Origin: Smallanthus sonchifolius
Taxonomy: Eukaryota > Streptophyta > Magnoliopsida > Asterales > Asteraceae
Assembly (NCBI GenBank): GCA_023525975.1
Contig: CM042030.1
Coordinates: 21,074,350 to 21,138,349, forward strand
Reading direction: 5' to 3'
DNA: 64,000 nt
The notes beneath the pieces are model-generated. The model saw only the letters and a program-made list of their open reading frames with translations. It was not told the origin of the DNA and did no database searches. The position numbers and the translations under genes are program-made. Position 1 is the first letter of the stretch; each line of letters begins with the position of its first letter. Positions 1 to 12,396 of the stretch are shown here, piece after piece.

Positions 1-965
1 TTAATAACCCTTCCTTCCAAAACATCGTTCATAAACATCATTTTATAAAACGTCACATACAACATTCATAAACATCGTTTTATAAAATAGTCACATCGTT
101 ACGTATGCACACCAGCCCAAAAACATTATTAAAACATTTAAAAGAGGGCTTCTAGAACTCACTTTACAAGCTAGTCTCGGTTGTCCTAAACAAAGGCCCA
201 ACAACGTCACTTCCGATCTGAATTGATTAGTTAAATACACATCAGACCCAATCCTGACTCTAACGGTTTAACCTTCTAAACATACTGACTTTACTTAACC
301 AGCCTGATGCCTGCGCACTTAGCAAGTGCGCAGGGACTTATTCTTGCGTACTTAATAAGTGCGCAGACCTTGCTTCATGCGTACTTGATAAATACGCAAT
401 ATCTGCTTCATGCGTACTTGATAAGTACACAGGATCCTCTTCTTGCGTACTAGTTAAGTACGCAGGATCATCTTCATGCGTACTTGATAAGTACGCATGA
501 ACTGCTTCTTAGCAAAAACCCTAACTTTCGCCTTCGGGTCTGATCACGTCAAGATCCCGAACTTGTTTACTTCAAAACGTTTGCTTTCCATTAAGGAACT
601 CAAATCTATGTTTATCTTTCAGTTTTATCCGTGAAAACATTACCTTTTCACCCAAAACCTGAAAAACCCAAAAACGAACAAAAACTCAGATTTAGGCCCG
701 ATCGTTACCTGAATCGAGTTTCTGATCCAGAGGTTCTTCTCACGAGCTATGGAGCAACACTTTGCTGAAATTTCGGGTCGATCCGCCAACTTTCTCTCTC
801 TACGGTTTCTCTCTCTAGAAGTTGCAAATGAGAGAAATAGGTGGTGACCTTGGCTATTTATAGAGAAGGCTCCCCTTCCAGCCCGCCGGCCCATCCGGCC
901 CGACCCGACATGCCTCGTTCGTTTATTCCGTTATTATAACTGTCGTTTTATTTTTGGAGTGTTAC
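1..965 (-). mobile_element. Minus-strand LTR fragment, start of LTR at 965
   Basis: The right edge reads, on the minus strand, TGTAACACTCC, the usual start of a plant gypsy LTR. The element would therefore extend leftwards out of the window. A TATA box (CTATAAATAG on the minus strand) lies near 862. Downstream of it, in the transcribed part, sits an array of six palindromes (312-498). The right edge abuts sequence leading into gypsy element A, suggesting that this element inserted there and cut off A's own 5' LTR. The family is unknown. The palindrome word is the same as in element X1. Confidence 0.6.
312..498. repeat. Six-unit 33-bp palindrome array (word TGCGTACTT)
   Basis: Six copies of an inverted repeat, TGCGTACTT-3 bp-AAGTACGCA, start at 312, 345, 378, 411, 444 and 477, an exact 33-bp period. 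The first copy has GCGCACTT/AAGTGCGC in both arms (compensating changes), while the third and fourth have single CG-to-TA-type losses in the right arm. The linkers are similar but not identical. Confidence 0.9.
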
Positions 966-1766
966 AACAAATGGACGAGGTAACATAGGAGAAAATAATG
1001 GATAAGGCAAGAACGGAATTTTATGGACAACAGGTGTACGAATACAAAGAAAACCTGATGATCCTTGGAAAAGAGCTGATGAAGGATTAAAATTTTTTGT
1101 TGTACCTTTTATTTTCTTGTAATATATTTTCTAATAATATAATAAACTTTGTTTTGTTTTATTTTGTACAGACATGGTTGGTAAAGGCAAATGTCCTAGC
1201 TTTCTTCATAAATTTGCAATAGCTAATTATTTCGAATGAAAAACTAATGAGACAACTATAGAAAATAATGAGGAAACTGAAAGTTCAACTTTTAGGAGCC
1301 TCGGAGAAATAGGAAACCTTAATGTTCTCTAAAATTCTTCTATAAGTTTTCATTCTGCTCCTACTGCTGGAAGCTATAATATCACTCCAATATACTCACA
1401 TAATTTTCATGAGGGATTCACTGAAATGCCTTATGATAACAGGTGTGTTCTTGAAAAAGAAGAAGAACGAGCTGATTCTAATAAACCTTACGTTCTCTAC
1501 TATGAGACTGTTACCATCCCTGCTCCTCATATTAATGAGAATGCATCGGGAAGTGAAAGGGAGCAAATGCTATTACATCGAATAGCAGAACTAGAATGAT
1601 AAAAGGCTAAAGTTGAAGCTCGAAATGCCTTGTTAGTTCAGGCTCTAGAAGAAAAGAATTTTAGGAATTTCTAAGAAATAATGACTTCTATATATGTATT
1701 TTCTCTTGTATAAAGTTTATCAATAAAAAGTTCTGTTTTGTATTCCAATCTGGTTCCTTTGATAGC
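966..1766 (+). pseudogene. Leader of gypsy element A with a small decayed upstream ORF
   Basis: Between the minus-strand LTR and the gag start is an AT-rich leader. At 1160-1171 a T-rich tract ends in TTTTGTACAG, a good 3' splice acceptor, followed three bases later by ATG at 1174. An ORF-like stretch (about 1174-1674) follows with several stops. Its readable part is polar, with a C-terminal coiled-coil-like run (HRIAELE ... EARNALLVQALEEKNF). It matches no family I recognise. It could be an extra ORF upstream of gag or part of an older leader. Confidence 0.4.
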
Positions 1767-4700
1767 ATGTCTAAACAAACTGGACCATCTCAAAACATAA
1801 GAGATAAAAAGAAGCAAGTGGTAGTTGAAAACACTTCCGAAATTACCACTCCCCGTAAAGAACTCCAAAATCTGATCGTGGAAGGAATCAAGAATTCTCT
1901 TCCAATGATCTTTACAGAAATGGAAAAGAGGCAGGCTAATAAACTATCTGCTCAGCCATCAAATCCAAAATCCTTACATTCTCATCCCATAACTCAACAT
2001 ACCCGAACCATTACTCAATCCAAACCTATCACTCTCAAACCTGAGGGTTCTACCACTCATCAAACCAAGAAAACAGAGAAAGAAGAATATTACCATAACT
2101 CTTCTGAAGATGAAGGTATGGGTAATAATTATGGCCATCTAGAAAAGAAGAGTAAGATTGTTGGATGTACGTACAAGATGTTCCAGGACTTCAAGCCTTA
2201 CAACCTTTCTGTAAGAGAAGGAGGAATAGCCACTTTGAGGTGGATCAAGAAAACTGAAGCTGTGTTTGCTATAAGCAAGTGTGCTGAGGAAGATAAAGTC
2301 CTTTATGCTTCCAATCTTTTCAAAGATCAAGCTTTAGAATGGTGGAAAAACATCATTGCCGCCAAAGGAAGAGATGCAGCCTATGCCATGGGCTAGAGTG
2401 CTTTCAAGGCAAGGGTGGAGAAGAAGTACGTTCCCCAGAATGAAAGGGAACAAATCGAAGGAAAATTCCTTAGTCTGAAGATGGTGGGAACAAATCACCA
2501 CGAGTATTCGACAAAACTTCTCGAGTATGCTCGAATAGTTCCTCATCTTGCTGCCCCTAAATCCAATCTGATAAAGAGATATATTTGGGGTTTGATAGGA
2601 GAAATCCGTGACATAGTCAAGGTTGCAAAATGCGAAACCCGACGATGCTATGGATTTGGGAGCCTCCTTGACCGATAGCTTGATCAGAAATCAAGAAGAT
2701 GCGAGGAAGAAGAAGGAAACACCTGGGCAAGGCCCGAGTGGTTCAAAGAAGCCAAATTCAGGCTTCAATTCCAGAAATAACAATTCTTCTATTCCTGAAT
2801 GTCCAAAGTGCAAGAAAAAGCATTTAGGACAATGTCGATATGGACCTTATTGCAGCTTCTGCAAGATGTCTGGACACAAAACAGAATATTGTTATAAGAA
2901 GAAACCCATCACTTGTTATAAATGTGGTGAGGCTGGCCACATCAAAAGCTATTGTCCCAAAATGAAGAAACCTAAAAGGACAGGTCCTAAGCATGTTGAA
3001 GGAGTGAAGAAAAATGCACTGGCATTTGTTCTTAATACTCATGATGCAGCAGGTATGCCCAACGTCATTACGGGTACATTTCTTGTCAATGATATTTATG
3101 CTCGAGTTTTATTTAACTCTGGTGCAAACCAAAGTTTTATAGATCATAAATTCTGTATACTGTTAAAAAAACTCTAGTTAAATTAGACAAGAAATACGTG
3201 GAAGAAACTGCCAACGTAGACCTCGTCCAAATCTCAGAAATCCTAAACGACTTTAATATCACATTATCAGGACATGTTATTCCTGCACATTTGTTGCCAA
3301 TGACTTTGGCAGGATTTGACATTGTTCTAGGAATGGACTGGTTAGCCTCTAACAAAGCTCGTATCATATGTGATAAAAAAAGCCATAGAGCTTCGTTCAC
3401 CACAAGGCAACACCATCACTGTAAATAGCGATAAATTATCCAACTCTGTTGGAATAATTTGCATGTTAAAAGCCACCAAATATTTTCAAAAAGGATGCTT
3501 AGCATACACTATATCAGTAACCACCGACACTAAAAAGGAGATAGAAGATGTGCCGGTTATGGCTGAATTCCCTGATGTTTTCCCCAATGAACTGCCTGGA
3601 ATTCTGCCCGAAAGAGAAGTAGAATTCAGAATCAATCTTGTATCCGGTATGGCACCAATTGACAAAGCCCCGTACAGATTAGCACCAATGGAAATGGTAG
3701 AATTGAAGAAGCAGTTAGATGAATTGCTCGAGAAAAGATTCATCAGACCAAGCTCGTCACCTTGGGGAGCTCTGGTCTTATTCGTTAAAAATAAAATGGT
3801 TCAATGAGCATGTGCATTGATTATCGTGAGCTGAATAAACTCACGACTAAGAACCGTTATCCGCTTCCCAGAATTGATAATCTATTTGATCAACTTCAGG
3901 GAGCACGATGTTTCTCAAAAAATGATCTTCGTTCTAGCTATCATCAATTAAAAGTCAAGGAAGAAGATATTCCCAAAACAGCTTTCAGAACTCGATATGG
4001 TCATTATGAGTTACGGTAATGTCGTTCGGACTCACTAATGCACCAACAGCTTTCATGGATATGATGAATCGAATTTGCAAACCTTACTTGGATAGGTTTG
4101 TTATCGTATTTATTGACGATATTCTTATTTATTCCAAAAGTAAGGAAAAGTATGCAAGTCATTTGAAAATCATGCTCGAACTCTTGAAAAATGAAAAGTT
4201 ATATGCTAAATTCTCAAAGTGTGAATTTTGGCTGTCTGAAGTTCAATTCCTTGGGCATGTCATTAACGCTAATGGCATCCAAGTGGATCCTGTGAAAATC
4301 GAAGCGATATCCAAATGGGAAATCCGAAGTCACCAATTGATGTTTGTAGTTTTCTCGGCTTGGTTGGTTGTTATCGGAGGTTTATCCAAGATTTCTCTCG
4401 AATTGCTGTTCCATTAACTTCTCTGACTCGCAAGTCAGTTAAGTGTGAATGGGGACCTAAGAAATCTGAAGCCTTTGAAACTCTAAAATAGAAACTGACA
4501 CAAGCACTCATACTGCCTCTGCAAGATGGAAATGAAGGCTTTATAGTTTACTGTGATGCTTCACACATCGGTTTTGGTTGTGTGTTAATGCAAGGAAGCA
4601 AAGTCATTGCTTATGCCTCCCGTCAACTAAAAACACATGAAAAGAACTATACGACTCATGATTTAGAATTGGGCGCATAATATTCGCACTGAAATTATGG

Positions 4701-6358
4701 AGGCACTATCTTTATGGAATCAAATTCACTGTGTTCACCGATCATAAAAGCCTGAAATATATATATTTAGTCAGAAAGAACTGAATACGAGGAAAAGGCA
4801 TTGGATGGAAGTCCTGAATGAGTATGATTGTGAAATATGTTATCATGATGGCAAAGGTAACATTGTAGCTGACACCTTAAGCATAAAAGAACATTAGAAA
4901 CCTAAACGAGTTCTTGCTTTAAGACTCGATCTCCAAATCGATCTTATCTCTCGTATTAAGGGATCTCAAAAGATTGCCTTAGAAGGATAAAACCTTGAAG
5001 AAGAAGGCTTGGGAAGAATGATCGACCAATTGGTCAAAGGTAACGATGATATTCTTAGATTAAATCAGAGAACCTGGGTTCCTGTCTATAGAGACTTACA
5101 TGAAAAGAATCTCGAAGAAGCTCATAAATCTAAGTATACAATGCACCCAGGAGACGATAAAATGTACAAAAACCTAAAAGCCAGTTACTTGTGGATAGGG
5201 ATGAAGAAACATATTGCTATCTATGTTGCAAATTGCTTAACATGTTCTCAACTTGAACATCAAAAGCCATCTGGCTTGTTACAGCAACTTGAAATTCCTG
5301 TCTAGAAATGGGAAATGATAACCATGGATTTCATTACTAAACTTCCCCGAACCAGTCGAGGAAATGATATTGTCTAGGTTATCATTGACATACTAAGTCT
5401 GCTCATTTTCTTCCCAAGAAAGAAAAATTCAGTATGGATAAGTTGGCACAGTTATATGTTAATGAAATCATGTCATTACATGGAGTTCCACTGTCCATTG
5501 TCTCAGATGGAGATAGTATTTACTTCTCGATTCTGGAAAAGTTTTCAAAAAGCTCTGGGGACGAAATTGAATCTTAGCACTGCCTACCATCCTCAAGCGG
5601 ATGGGCAGAGCGAAAGAACAATCCAAACTTTGGAAGATATGTTAAGGGCTTGTGTAATTGATCTTGGAGGAAGTTGGGATGACCACTTACCTCTAATAGA
5701 CTTCTCCAATAACAATAGCTATCATACGAGTATACAGACCGCTCCTTTTAAAGCCTTATACGGTCGTAAATGTCGAACTCCGATCTATTGTTCTAAAATA
5801 GGAGAAAATCAGTTGTCTAGGCCTAAAATAGTCCTGGAAACAACTAATAAAGTAATCCAAATAAGAGATAGATTAAAAGCGACTCGTGATCATCAAAAGA
5901 GTTATGCTGATAGAAGACAAAATCCCCTAGAATTCAACGTCGGTGACAATGTTCTGTTGAAAGTTTCACCATGGAAAGGCGTTGTAAGATTTGGAAAGAA
6001 AGGAAAATTAAGTCCTAGATTCGTAGGACCATTCAAAATCTTAAAAAGAGTTGGGCATGTGGCTTATCAACTCGAATTACCAGAAGAAATAAATGGAGTA
6101 CACGATGTATTCCATGTGTCAAATCTGCGTAAGTGTTTGGCAGATAAAACTCAGGTAGTACCCCTACAAGATGTTGAGGTAAATAAAAAGTTGAAATTTG
6201 TCGAACAACCTTTGTAAATCGAGGACAGCCAGGAAAAGAAATTGAAAAGAAAGAAATTGATGATTGTGAAAGTAAAATAGAACTCCATACGTGGCCCAGA
6301 GTACACGTGGGAACTAGAGTCAAAAATGAAAAAGAAATATCCTCACTTGTTCGAATAA
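1767..6358 (+). pseudogene. Gypsy (Tekay-like) gag-pol remnant, element A
   Basis: A gypsy polyprotein can be followed in order. The gag capsid region (about 2150-2640, with ALEWWKN) is followed by CCHC knuckles (CSFCKMSGHKTEYC and CYKCGEAGHIKSYC near 2850-2955). Next come the protease (about 3100-3370, VLFNSGANQSF, where the catalytic DSG is now NSG) and reverse transcriptase (about 3600-4400, FIDDILIYS intact). RNase H (4540-4880) and integrase (5130-5830, AYHPQADGQSERT) follow, and the end (about 6240-6358) is chromodomain-like, ending KYPHLF. It is dead: several frameshifts (for example near 3170, 3800, 4015 and 4680) and many in-frame stops. Most of the stops replace Trp (TGG to TAG near 2394, 5303, 5374, 6278) or Gln codons. 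The 3' LTR follows directly. The 5' LTR is missing. Confidence 0.88.
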
Positions 6359-6380
6359 TCTCGGGGATGAGATTTAAAAC

Positions 6381-6393
6381 AAGGAGGGGAGGA
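6381..6393 (+). other. Polypurine tract of element A
   Basis: AAGGAGGGGAGGA directly precedes the LTR start TGTAACACC, the expected plus-strand primer position of an LTR retrotransposon. Confidence 0.75.
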
Positions 6394-6510
6394 TGTAACA
6401 CCTGTCACAAAAATGTCTAACAAATGCCAAGGTTAGAACCTAAAAGGGCTTGTGTATCTAAAGTACTAAATTCCAGGGTTAAAAATGAAGATTTTGATTT
6501 CAGGCTAGAT

Positions 6511-6796
6511 AGCGGACTGCTATCATATTCTCCAACGGTCCGCTATGAGCTAAGGGTCGGATAGCGGACCACTATCATCTGGATAACAGTCTGACTAGCT
6601 GTAATTTCTAGTGTTTACACGTGTCCTGTAACTCAGCTCTAGATTCTGACGCGTGTCTTGATAACGGACCGCTACGCCCTCCATAACGGTCCGCTAGCCG
6701 TAAAACGAAGTTTGGTCCAATCAGATTTGGACGTGTAGGGTTGACGTAATCATTGGGTGATAGCGGACCGCTACGCTCTAGCATAATGGTCCGTTA
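6511..6796. repeat. Four palindrome pairs (word AGCGG-A-CCGCT) in U3
   Basis: Odd palindromes start at about 6511/6534, 6563/6585, 6664/6685 and 6762/6785. Within each pair the two copies lie 21-23 bp apart. The first has a central A (GGACC) and the second a central T (GGTCC), so the pair is itself an inverted pair. The last copy ends about 19 bp before the TATA box. Confidence 0.8.
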
Positions 6797-6814
6797 TGAG
6801 TCTGAGTTTTAGCC

Positions 6815-6825
6815 TTTATATAATT
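6815..6825 (+). promoter_or_regulatory. TATA box of element A LTR
   Basis: TTTATATAATT follows the palindrome pairs and precedes a pyrimidine-rich leader, as expected for the U3/R boundary of an LTR promoter. Confidence 0.55.
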
Positions 6826-8466
6826 GGACGAATTCGATTGTTTTCTTCAGCCACAAATCGTCCATTTCACTCCAAATCCATTCCAGAGCATCCCTAAGCC
6901 ATTCACGACGATCCCGGTTCAATTCTTGCTAGTTATAGTGCTCGTTTTAAGAATGAACCGCTCGTAGAAGTGCTGAAACGCTAGAGAAATCAAGTTAGGA
7001 GGCTAGCTCTGTAATTTCCAACTTAGAGGCTCATTCCTATTATCAAGGTGAATACTTTTTTCTCTTTTAAACTTTGAGTCAAACATTTACGTTTACGAAA
7101 ATGGCCAAATAAAGGTTAAGGGAATAATGTTCAACGTTCTTCTATAAATAAAGCATTCCGGCCATAGGTATACGTAAAACCTGCAAGGGATACACGGGTC
7201 TAGGGTGAAAGTCCCGGATTACGGCCGATACTTATCTTATAAAAATTTCAGAGGCATAGACCTGGCCATTGTTATAAGGCATGATACTAGTGTATACAGT
7301 GGTGCATACAGTCAGGACATGGGCCTACTGAATGTGTGGATTGAACAAAAAGTTGTGATTATGAAATTAATACTTGTTTGTGCCAAATGATTTTTCTGTC
7401 AAGATAACTGTATTTACCGGCATTCTTGCTGACATTTCATTTTCAAAATATTTTCAGGAAATCAATAAAATGTAAAGGAAAAGGGATACGGGCAGACATA
7501 AGATCTGACCTATGAATGAAAGGTAAAAAGGATAACTTGCACGTTGGATTCTTAGGCCTCGTGCATAGGAAATCCTAGAAAAAGGAAAAAAGGAGATAGG
7601 ACCAAGGGACTGATCAACCTTGGATTGTACTATTTCCGATGGTTTTGAAACTTGTCCATAAGAGACAAGAGATGTATTTGATTTCAAACACTGTTTGTAA
7701 TCAATATGGAAAGGGTATTTAAATCTCGGTGTTTATAAAACAAATACAAGGCTTTTGTTTTCCAACTGGGTCTTGATATTTACAAAAGCAACCCTTGAGG
7801 TTGAGAAATGCGATGGACGATCCATGTGAAAAAGACTTCCGCTGTGTTTTATAAAAATCTGAAATCAAAGCAGGTACCAATCATTCTCACACACGTCCAG
7901 GGGGTGCCTGAGGCAGGGTGTGACAACGATTACTTTATGTTGGCATAATTGTGGGGTGCACGTTGTATTTCATACTAATGGTACTTTAACTCACAAGAAC
8001 GTTGGACAAAAATGCTTGTAGTTTCAAGTCTTATAATATTAACAACTTAAATTTACATGTTCTGTATTGCAAATTTGATGTTTGAATAAGTAGTATGTCA
8101 TGACCTGATCTCATTTCCTTTGAAGTTTATTGCGTATCACTTGTTGCTATATAATAGTCTGATATGATCTTCTGACTCACGACTTTGAACAAAAAGAGAG
8201 TATTTCTGTAAATATTTCTTGTACATTCTAATTTTTCTCTTATTCAGAAAATAACAAAAACATTTTCGGTTTATTCTGCCTAAAAATTGAAAAACACAAA
8301 AAGATTTTAAGTACATTTTACCTTATTTTTAGAAAATCCAAAAAGATTTTAATTTTAACTTCCATGGAACATCTTTTACAGCTTGGGATTGATCGATCTT
8401 ACCCGAGACGGCTTTGGATTTGAAATACTTCATAATTAAGTTGAAAGTTGAAATGGCTAAGTCTTC

Positions 8467-8590
8467 TACGTACTTAGCTAAGTACGCAAGAAGGGATTTC
8501 TGCGTACTTAGCTTTGCACGCAGGTTTGGTCATGCGTACTTACTAGTATATAGGAAGTAATTCCTGCGAACATAGCTAAGTTTGTAAGGG
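8467..8590. repeat. Palindrome array upstream of X1 promoter
   Basis: Four copies of TGCGTACTT...AAGTACGCA variants start near 8467, 8501, 8533 and 8565, a 32-34 bp period. The array ends about 15 bp before the TATA box at 8605. Confidence 0.8.
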
Positions 8591-8604
8591 TTAGTTTCAG
8601 CGGG

Positions 8605-8612
8605 TATATAAA
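8605..8612 (+). promoter_or_regulatory. TATA box of X1
   Basis: TATATAAA sits just after the palindrome array and before a C/T-rich leader. It is the probable core promoter for the FLNRS ORF transcript. Confidence 0.5.
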
Positions 8613-9146
8613 CGGGTGTTAACTGATTTCTTTCACTCCTCCTCATTTATACGCTCCCGATACTAAGCTATTTCGCATTTTTCCTTAAATCTTGTGTGGA
8701 ATCAACCTCTTTTCATCTCGTTTCTTGTTTTAGATACACTTTAACATCATTTGGTGAGCATCTTGTCTATAATCATCCATGAATTCTGCATTTAAGGACC
8801 GATGAAGACTAGGGTTTTGATGATCATTCTTGAACAAATTTATTGAAGTTTTGGGTTTTAATATGATAGATTGATGCTCGGTAACTGTTTCTGAACTTCT
8901 TTTAACCCTAATGGCTTCATATTCGATGCTAATTTTGTAGAATTTATGTGATTTTGACCTTGAAGCAGTCGTATTTGCGCAGGACTGCATTTTGGTCAAA
9001 ATTTGACTTCGTTTGACTCGTTGTTGCTTTTGGTTATGGTCTAAACTTTTCACATAGATTTTTCGTTGGTTTATGGTGCAAAATGTTGATCAAAAACACT
9101 GAATCATGGATTTTCATAAATTTGAAAATGAATAAGTCATAGTCCC

Positions 9147-9235
9147 TGCATACTTACTAAGTACGCACGACCAAGTCCCTGCGTACTTACCTAGTATACA
9201 GGTGAGACTTCATGCGTACTTAGCTAGTACACAAG
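9147..9235. repeat. Leader palindrome array of X1
   Basis: Three copies of the same palindrome word start at 9147, 9180 and 9213, exactly 33 bp apart. They lie about 130 bp before the ORF start. CG-to-CA or CG-to-TA losses are visible in several arms. Confidence 0.85.
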
Positions 9236-9364
9236 GCAAGTTTTTCTGAAATTTTTCTAAGTGTGGAAACTTGATTCATGTGTTTCTTACCATTCCAAGT
9301 GATGTGTGTTCGATTCTAATGTTTGTTTTTGTTTTTATGTTGTTCTATGTGTGTTCTTGCATGT

Positions 9365-12300
9365 ATGGCTTGTACATTTACCATTGAATTCAATTTGTTG
9401 GCACATGTTAATCCGGAATGGAAAGGAGCAGCAGTGAATTACCAAGAGATAGTCACCTTCCTTAACCGATCAAAGATTACATATGTTATTTCAGCAAATC
9501 CTATCATGTCCAGACCATACTTGGAGCAGTTCTGGGAGACAGTAACTCATGATTGCATTGTTGATCCCATTGTCATACAGGCAACTGTTGCAGGTCAAGG
9601 GATTGCTATCTCAGAAAACATCATCAGGCTAGTTTTGCAGTTTCAAGACCAAGCGGATGATCCAGTTGCTTACCCTGACTTCATGGTATTGGGTTGTTTG
9701 AGATAAAGGATGGGATATGTAGGAAGGGAAGACTATTCATCTTACATGAAGAAGTGGTAACTGGATCAATGGCGTTATTTTGCACACGTCATGATTGTGT
9801 GCATTTCTGCTAGGAAAGCTAGTAAGGATGCCATGGGACGTGATTTGGCATCATAAATGGTGGGTTTAACTCTTAACAAGGGATACAATTTCTCTAGATA
9901 TTTCTACAGATCTATGGTAGACCAGATCAATGTAGCAGAAAAGTTCAGATTTCTATTTTACCCTAGATTTGTCCAGCTACTGATTAATTATTTCCTAACG
10001 AATCTACCACAAGTTGGACAATAATTGAAGTGAAGAGGGTTGACAAAAGAGTGTTTGCTCACTTCATGAATGTGGGGACCGAGGAACCCATTCCTGTGCA
10101 CACACCTCTTTTTGGTCACCTTATCAATGTCAACTATGTGGCTCCACCTGGTGATTCGTGGTATAATCTTGAGTCTGAACTTGAAGCAAGTGAAGAACAT
10201 TCAGACGAACAGCATGAACAACAACAGGAAGAAGAAGAACATGTCAGTGTTTCTGAAGATGAAGGTGAACAAGAAGAAGGTGATGAAGAAGAAGTTGAGG
10301 GTGAAGGTGCGGAAGAAACCGACTCTGAGATGACTGAGACAGATTCTGATTATGATGATGCACCTGATCAAGAATTCCCAAGAAGGCAAGTTAGGGGTCC
10401 CAATCCTAAATCGTCGTCTAAACGACAGAGGGAAGACTGTTCTGATGATGAATACCATCCTGGTGATGATGATTCATATACTGAAGCTACAATAATGAGG
10501 GAGACTGAACTTACAAGAAAGACCAAGTCTGACATACCTTTCGAGATGATCATGAGGGATATCAATGTTTGTCTTTAAGCTCCAGGAGCCGCTTCTAGTC
10601 CTTCACAGCTGCATCAGAGGAAGAGACCAAGATTGACAACGGTTATGGTGACAACTATCATAGAGGAGATGCCTGAGATAGTTTCTCTTCCTATGACTAC
10701 AGTTGAAGTCCCAGATTGTACCGTACCCATCATGACAGAGTCAGTGATTTCTACTCCCATCACCACAACACAAGTCACAATAGTTCCCGTTTCCACAACT
10801 CATCCCACATCAATGCCTATCACATATGAAGAACTCTCTCGAGGGTTCGACTTTGCTGATATCTTTACCTCTCCAACCCATGAAGCTGCTGAAGCATCCA
10901 CACCTAGGGATCCTGATCCTCATGATGCTCAGATTGCTTATCTTGAGGCACAAGTTGCTACGTTGCTGGAGTCTGTTAGCACTTCGAGAAGTGAGTCTGA
11001 GGCCCAACAAACTTAGATTAACTCTCTTATTGACGAGACAACTCTATTCAGGCACCAGTGGCTTGGTGCTCAAGAGCATATTTGATCTTTGAAGGAGCAC
11101 AGTGAACTTCAAATGAAGCTTATCGATACTCAACTAACCCGCAGGCAAACAATTGAAGCAAGACTTGAGCTTCAAAATGAACAACACCAGAAGATGGTTG
11201 CCTTGGTTGAGGAATTGACAAAGAAGCTCGATGCTCAGGGGGAGAAGAAGAAACCTGCCACCAAATATGTCTGTCATCAAGTGGACTTGACAAAGGATGA
11301 TGACGAAGACAAGGATCCCGATGCTAGCACTAGTGGTAGTAAGCATCAAGCTACTTTGGCTATTGTTACATTGTCAGCAGTAGCTATATCTCAGGGGGAG
11401 TCTTCTGGCGATGATGGTTAGATGCCTGGGGAAGAACGGGGTAAACAGGCGGCTAAGTTATAAGAACTTGTCGATGCTGCTATTCTTTTACTCGAGCCTG
11501 ATTATTCCAAGGCTGAAAGAATTGATTGTTTAGACGACATTGAAGAAGTTCAGATTGATGATGCTGGAGATAATTGGAGTGTAGATGACGAGGATGTTTT
11601 GATTGAGTTTCCAAAGTGTTCAGCATAGGGCGTTTATGAATTGGAGGATGGGGAGATCTTTCAAGCTCCTGATCTCTCGATAGTTCATAGCATAATTGAT
11701 GATGATTCTGAGAAGATTGCTGAGGTTAGTGTTGCAACAATCTTAACTAATGCTCCCCTTACCAAACCTAGTCTCGTTGTTGATCCTTCTAAAGCATGGA
11801 AAAGAAAGCTTCTAGAAGAGTGGTTCAAGAAGGATCAAGCTCCTGCTTGGCAAAAGTCTCATTATGTGGACAAACATGGAGCTGCTGGGATGATTCTTTC
11901 TGTTAGATTTGAGGAGGACATGGGTTTGTTTGCTATCAAAAGAGTCGGAGGTGTGCAATACTTGAAACCAACCAATGAAGCATTCAACTCATTACCCAAG
12001 TACGACCTAGTGAACCTTGCACATAGAGATCTCATTGGTGAACATTCTATTGCTGTTGCTAGAGGTTTGTGGGTTGTCCTATAGAGATAGAATATATCTG
12101 GAAACTTTATTGTGTTCAAGACTCAGATGCCAAAAAGAATCAGGGACAAGACAAGAAGAGATCCTGTGACCAATAAGTTTGTGAAGAAATTGATCTACAA
12201 GCCAGTTTTGTGTAACACTAATATTACCCTGAAGAAGTTTCCACAGGATATTCTTGGGAATATGAGTCACTGGTATGTGGATCCAATTAAAGGTGAGGTG

Positions 12301-12396
12301 GTGATGGTGAATAAGTCTGATCCCAAGTCGATGGGAGTGGAACCAAAGGAATTGATCAGGTTTTTGATGAAATCAACCTTATCAGTTTCTCTTTGA
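9365..12396 (+). pseudogene. FLNRS/YPRF family ORF, copy 1 (X1), decayed
   Basis: I recognise this as a family of predicted proteins common in Asteraceae transposon-rich DNA. Its function is unknown. The N-terminal domain (9365-10170) has a 'NYQEI..FLNRSKI.Y.IS..P' block, 'YLEQFWETV.HD', 'QWRYFAHVMIVCIS', 'YNFSRYFYRSMV' and 'FYPRFVQLLINY', then 'HTPLFGHLINVNYVAPP'. An acidic hinge rich in Glu and Asp follows (10180-10480), with a basic patch (SSKRQRE). A Thr/Pro-rich stretch (10630-10830) leads to a coiled coil (10920-11240) and a C-terminal domain (11640-12396). The start is chosen by alignment to copies 2 and 3. It is broken by stops (for example near 9703, 9760, 9855, 10023, 10576, 11014, 12082) and frame changes. 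No catalytic motif is seen. Confidence 0.75.

Larger units (their letters stand above)
6394..7925 (+). mobile_element. 3' LTR of gypsy element A
   Basis: It begins TGTAACACC right after the polypurine tract and ends GGGTGTGACA, the typical gypsy LTR ends (about 1.53 kb). The U3 part holds four pairs of AGCGGACCGCT-type palindromes, followed by a TATA box (TTTATATAATT, 6815-6825). A second LTR of the same family lies reversed at 13055-13536. Confidence 0.8.

Noticed and set aside
312..498. Palindromic repeats with 12-bp linkers resembling a CRISPR array
   Set aside because: The linkers are similar to each other and far too short for spacers, and the DNA is plant LTR sequence.
6394..7925. Target duplication for element A
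   Set aside because: The 5' LTR is missing, so the flanking duplication cannot be tested.
8467..8612. Proven 5' LTR of X1
   Set aside because: The array plus TATA suggests U3, but I could not align it with the 3' block outside the repeats or find a primer site, so LTR status is left as inference.
10030..10578. An independent acidic nuclear protein gene
   Set aside because: It is the hinge part of the FLNRS ORF of X1, continuous in theme with the upstream and downstream frames.
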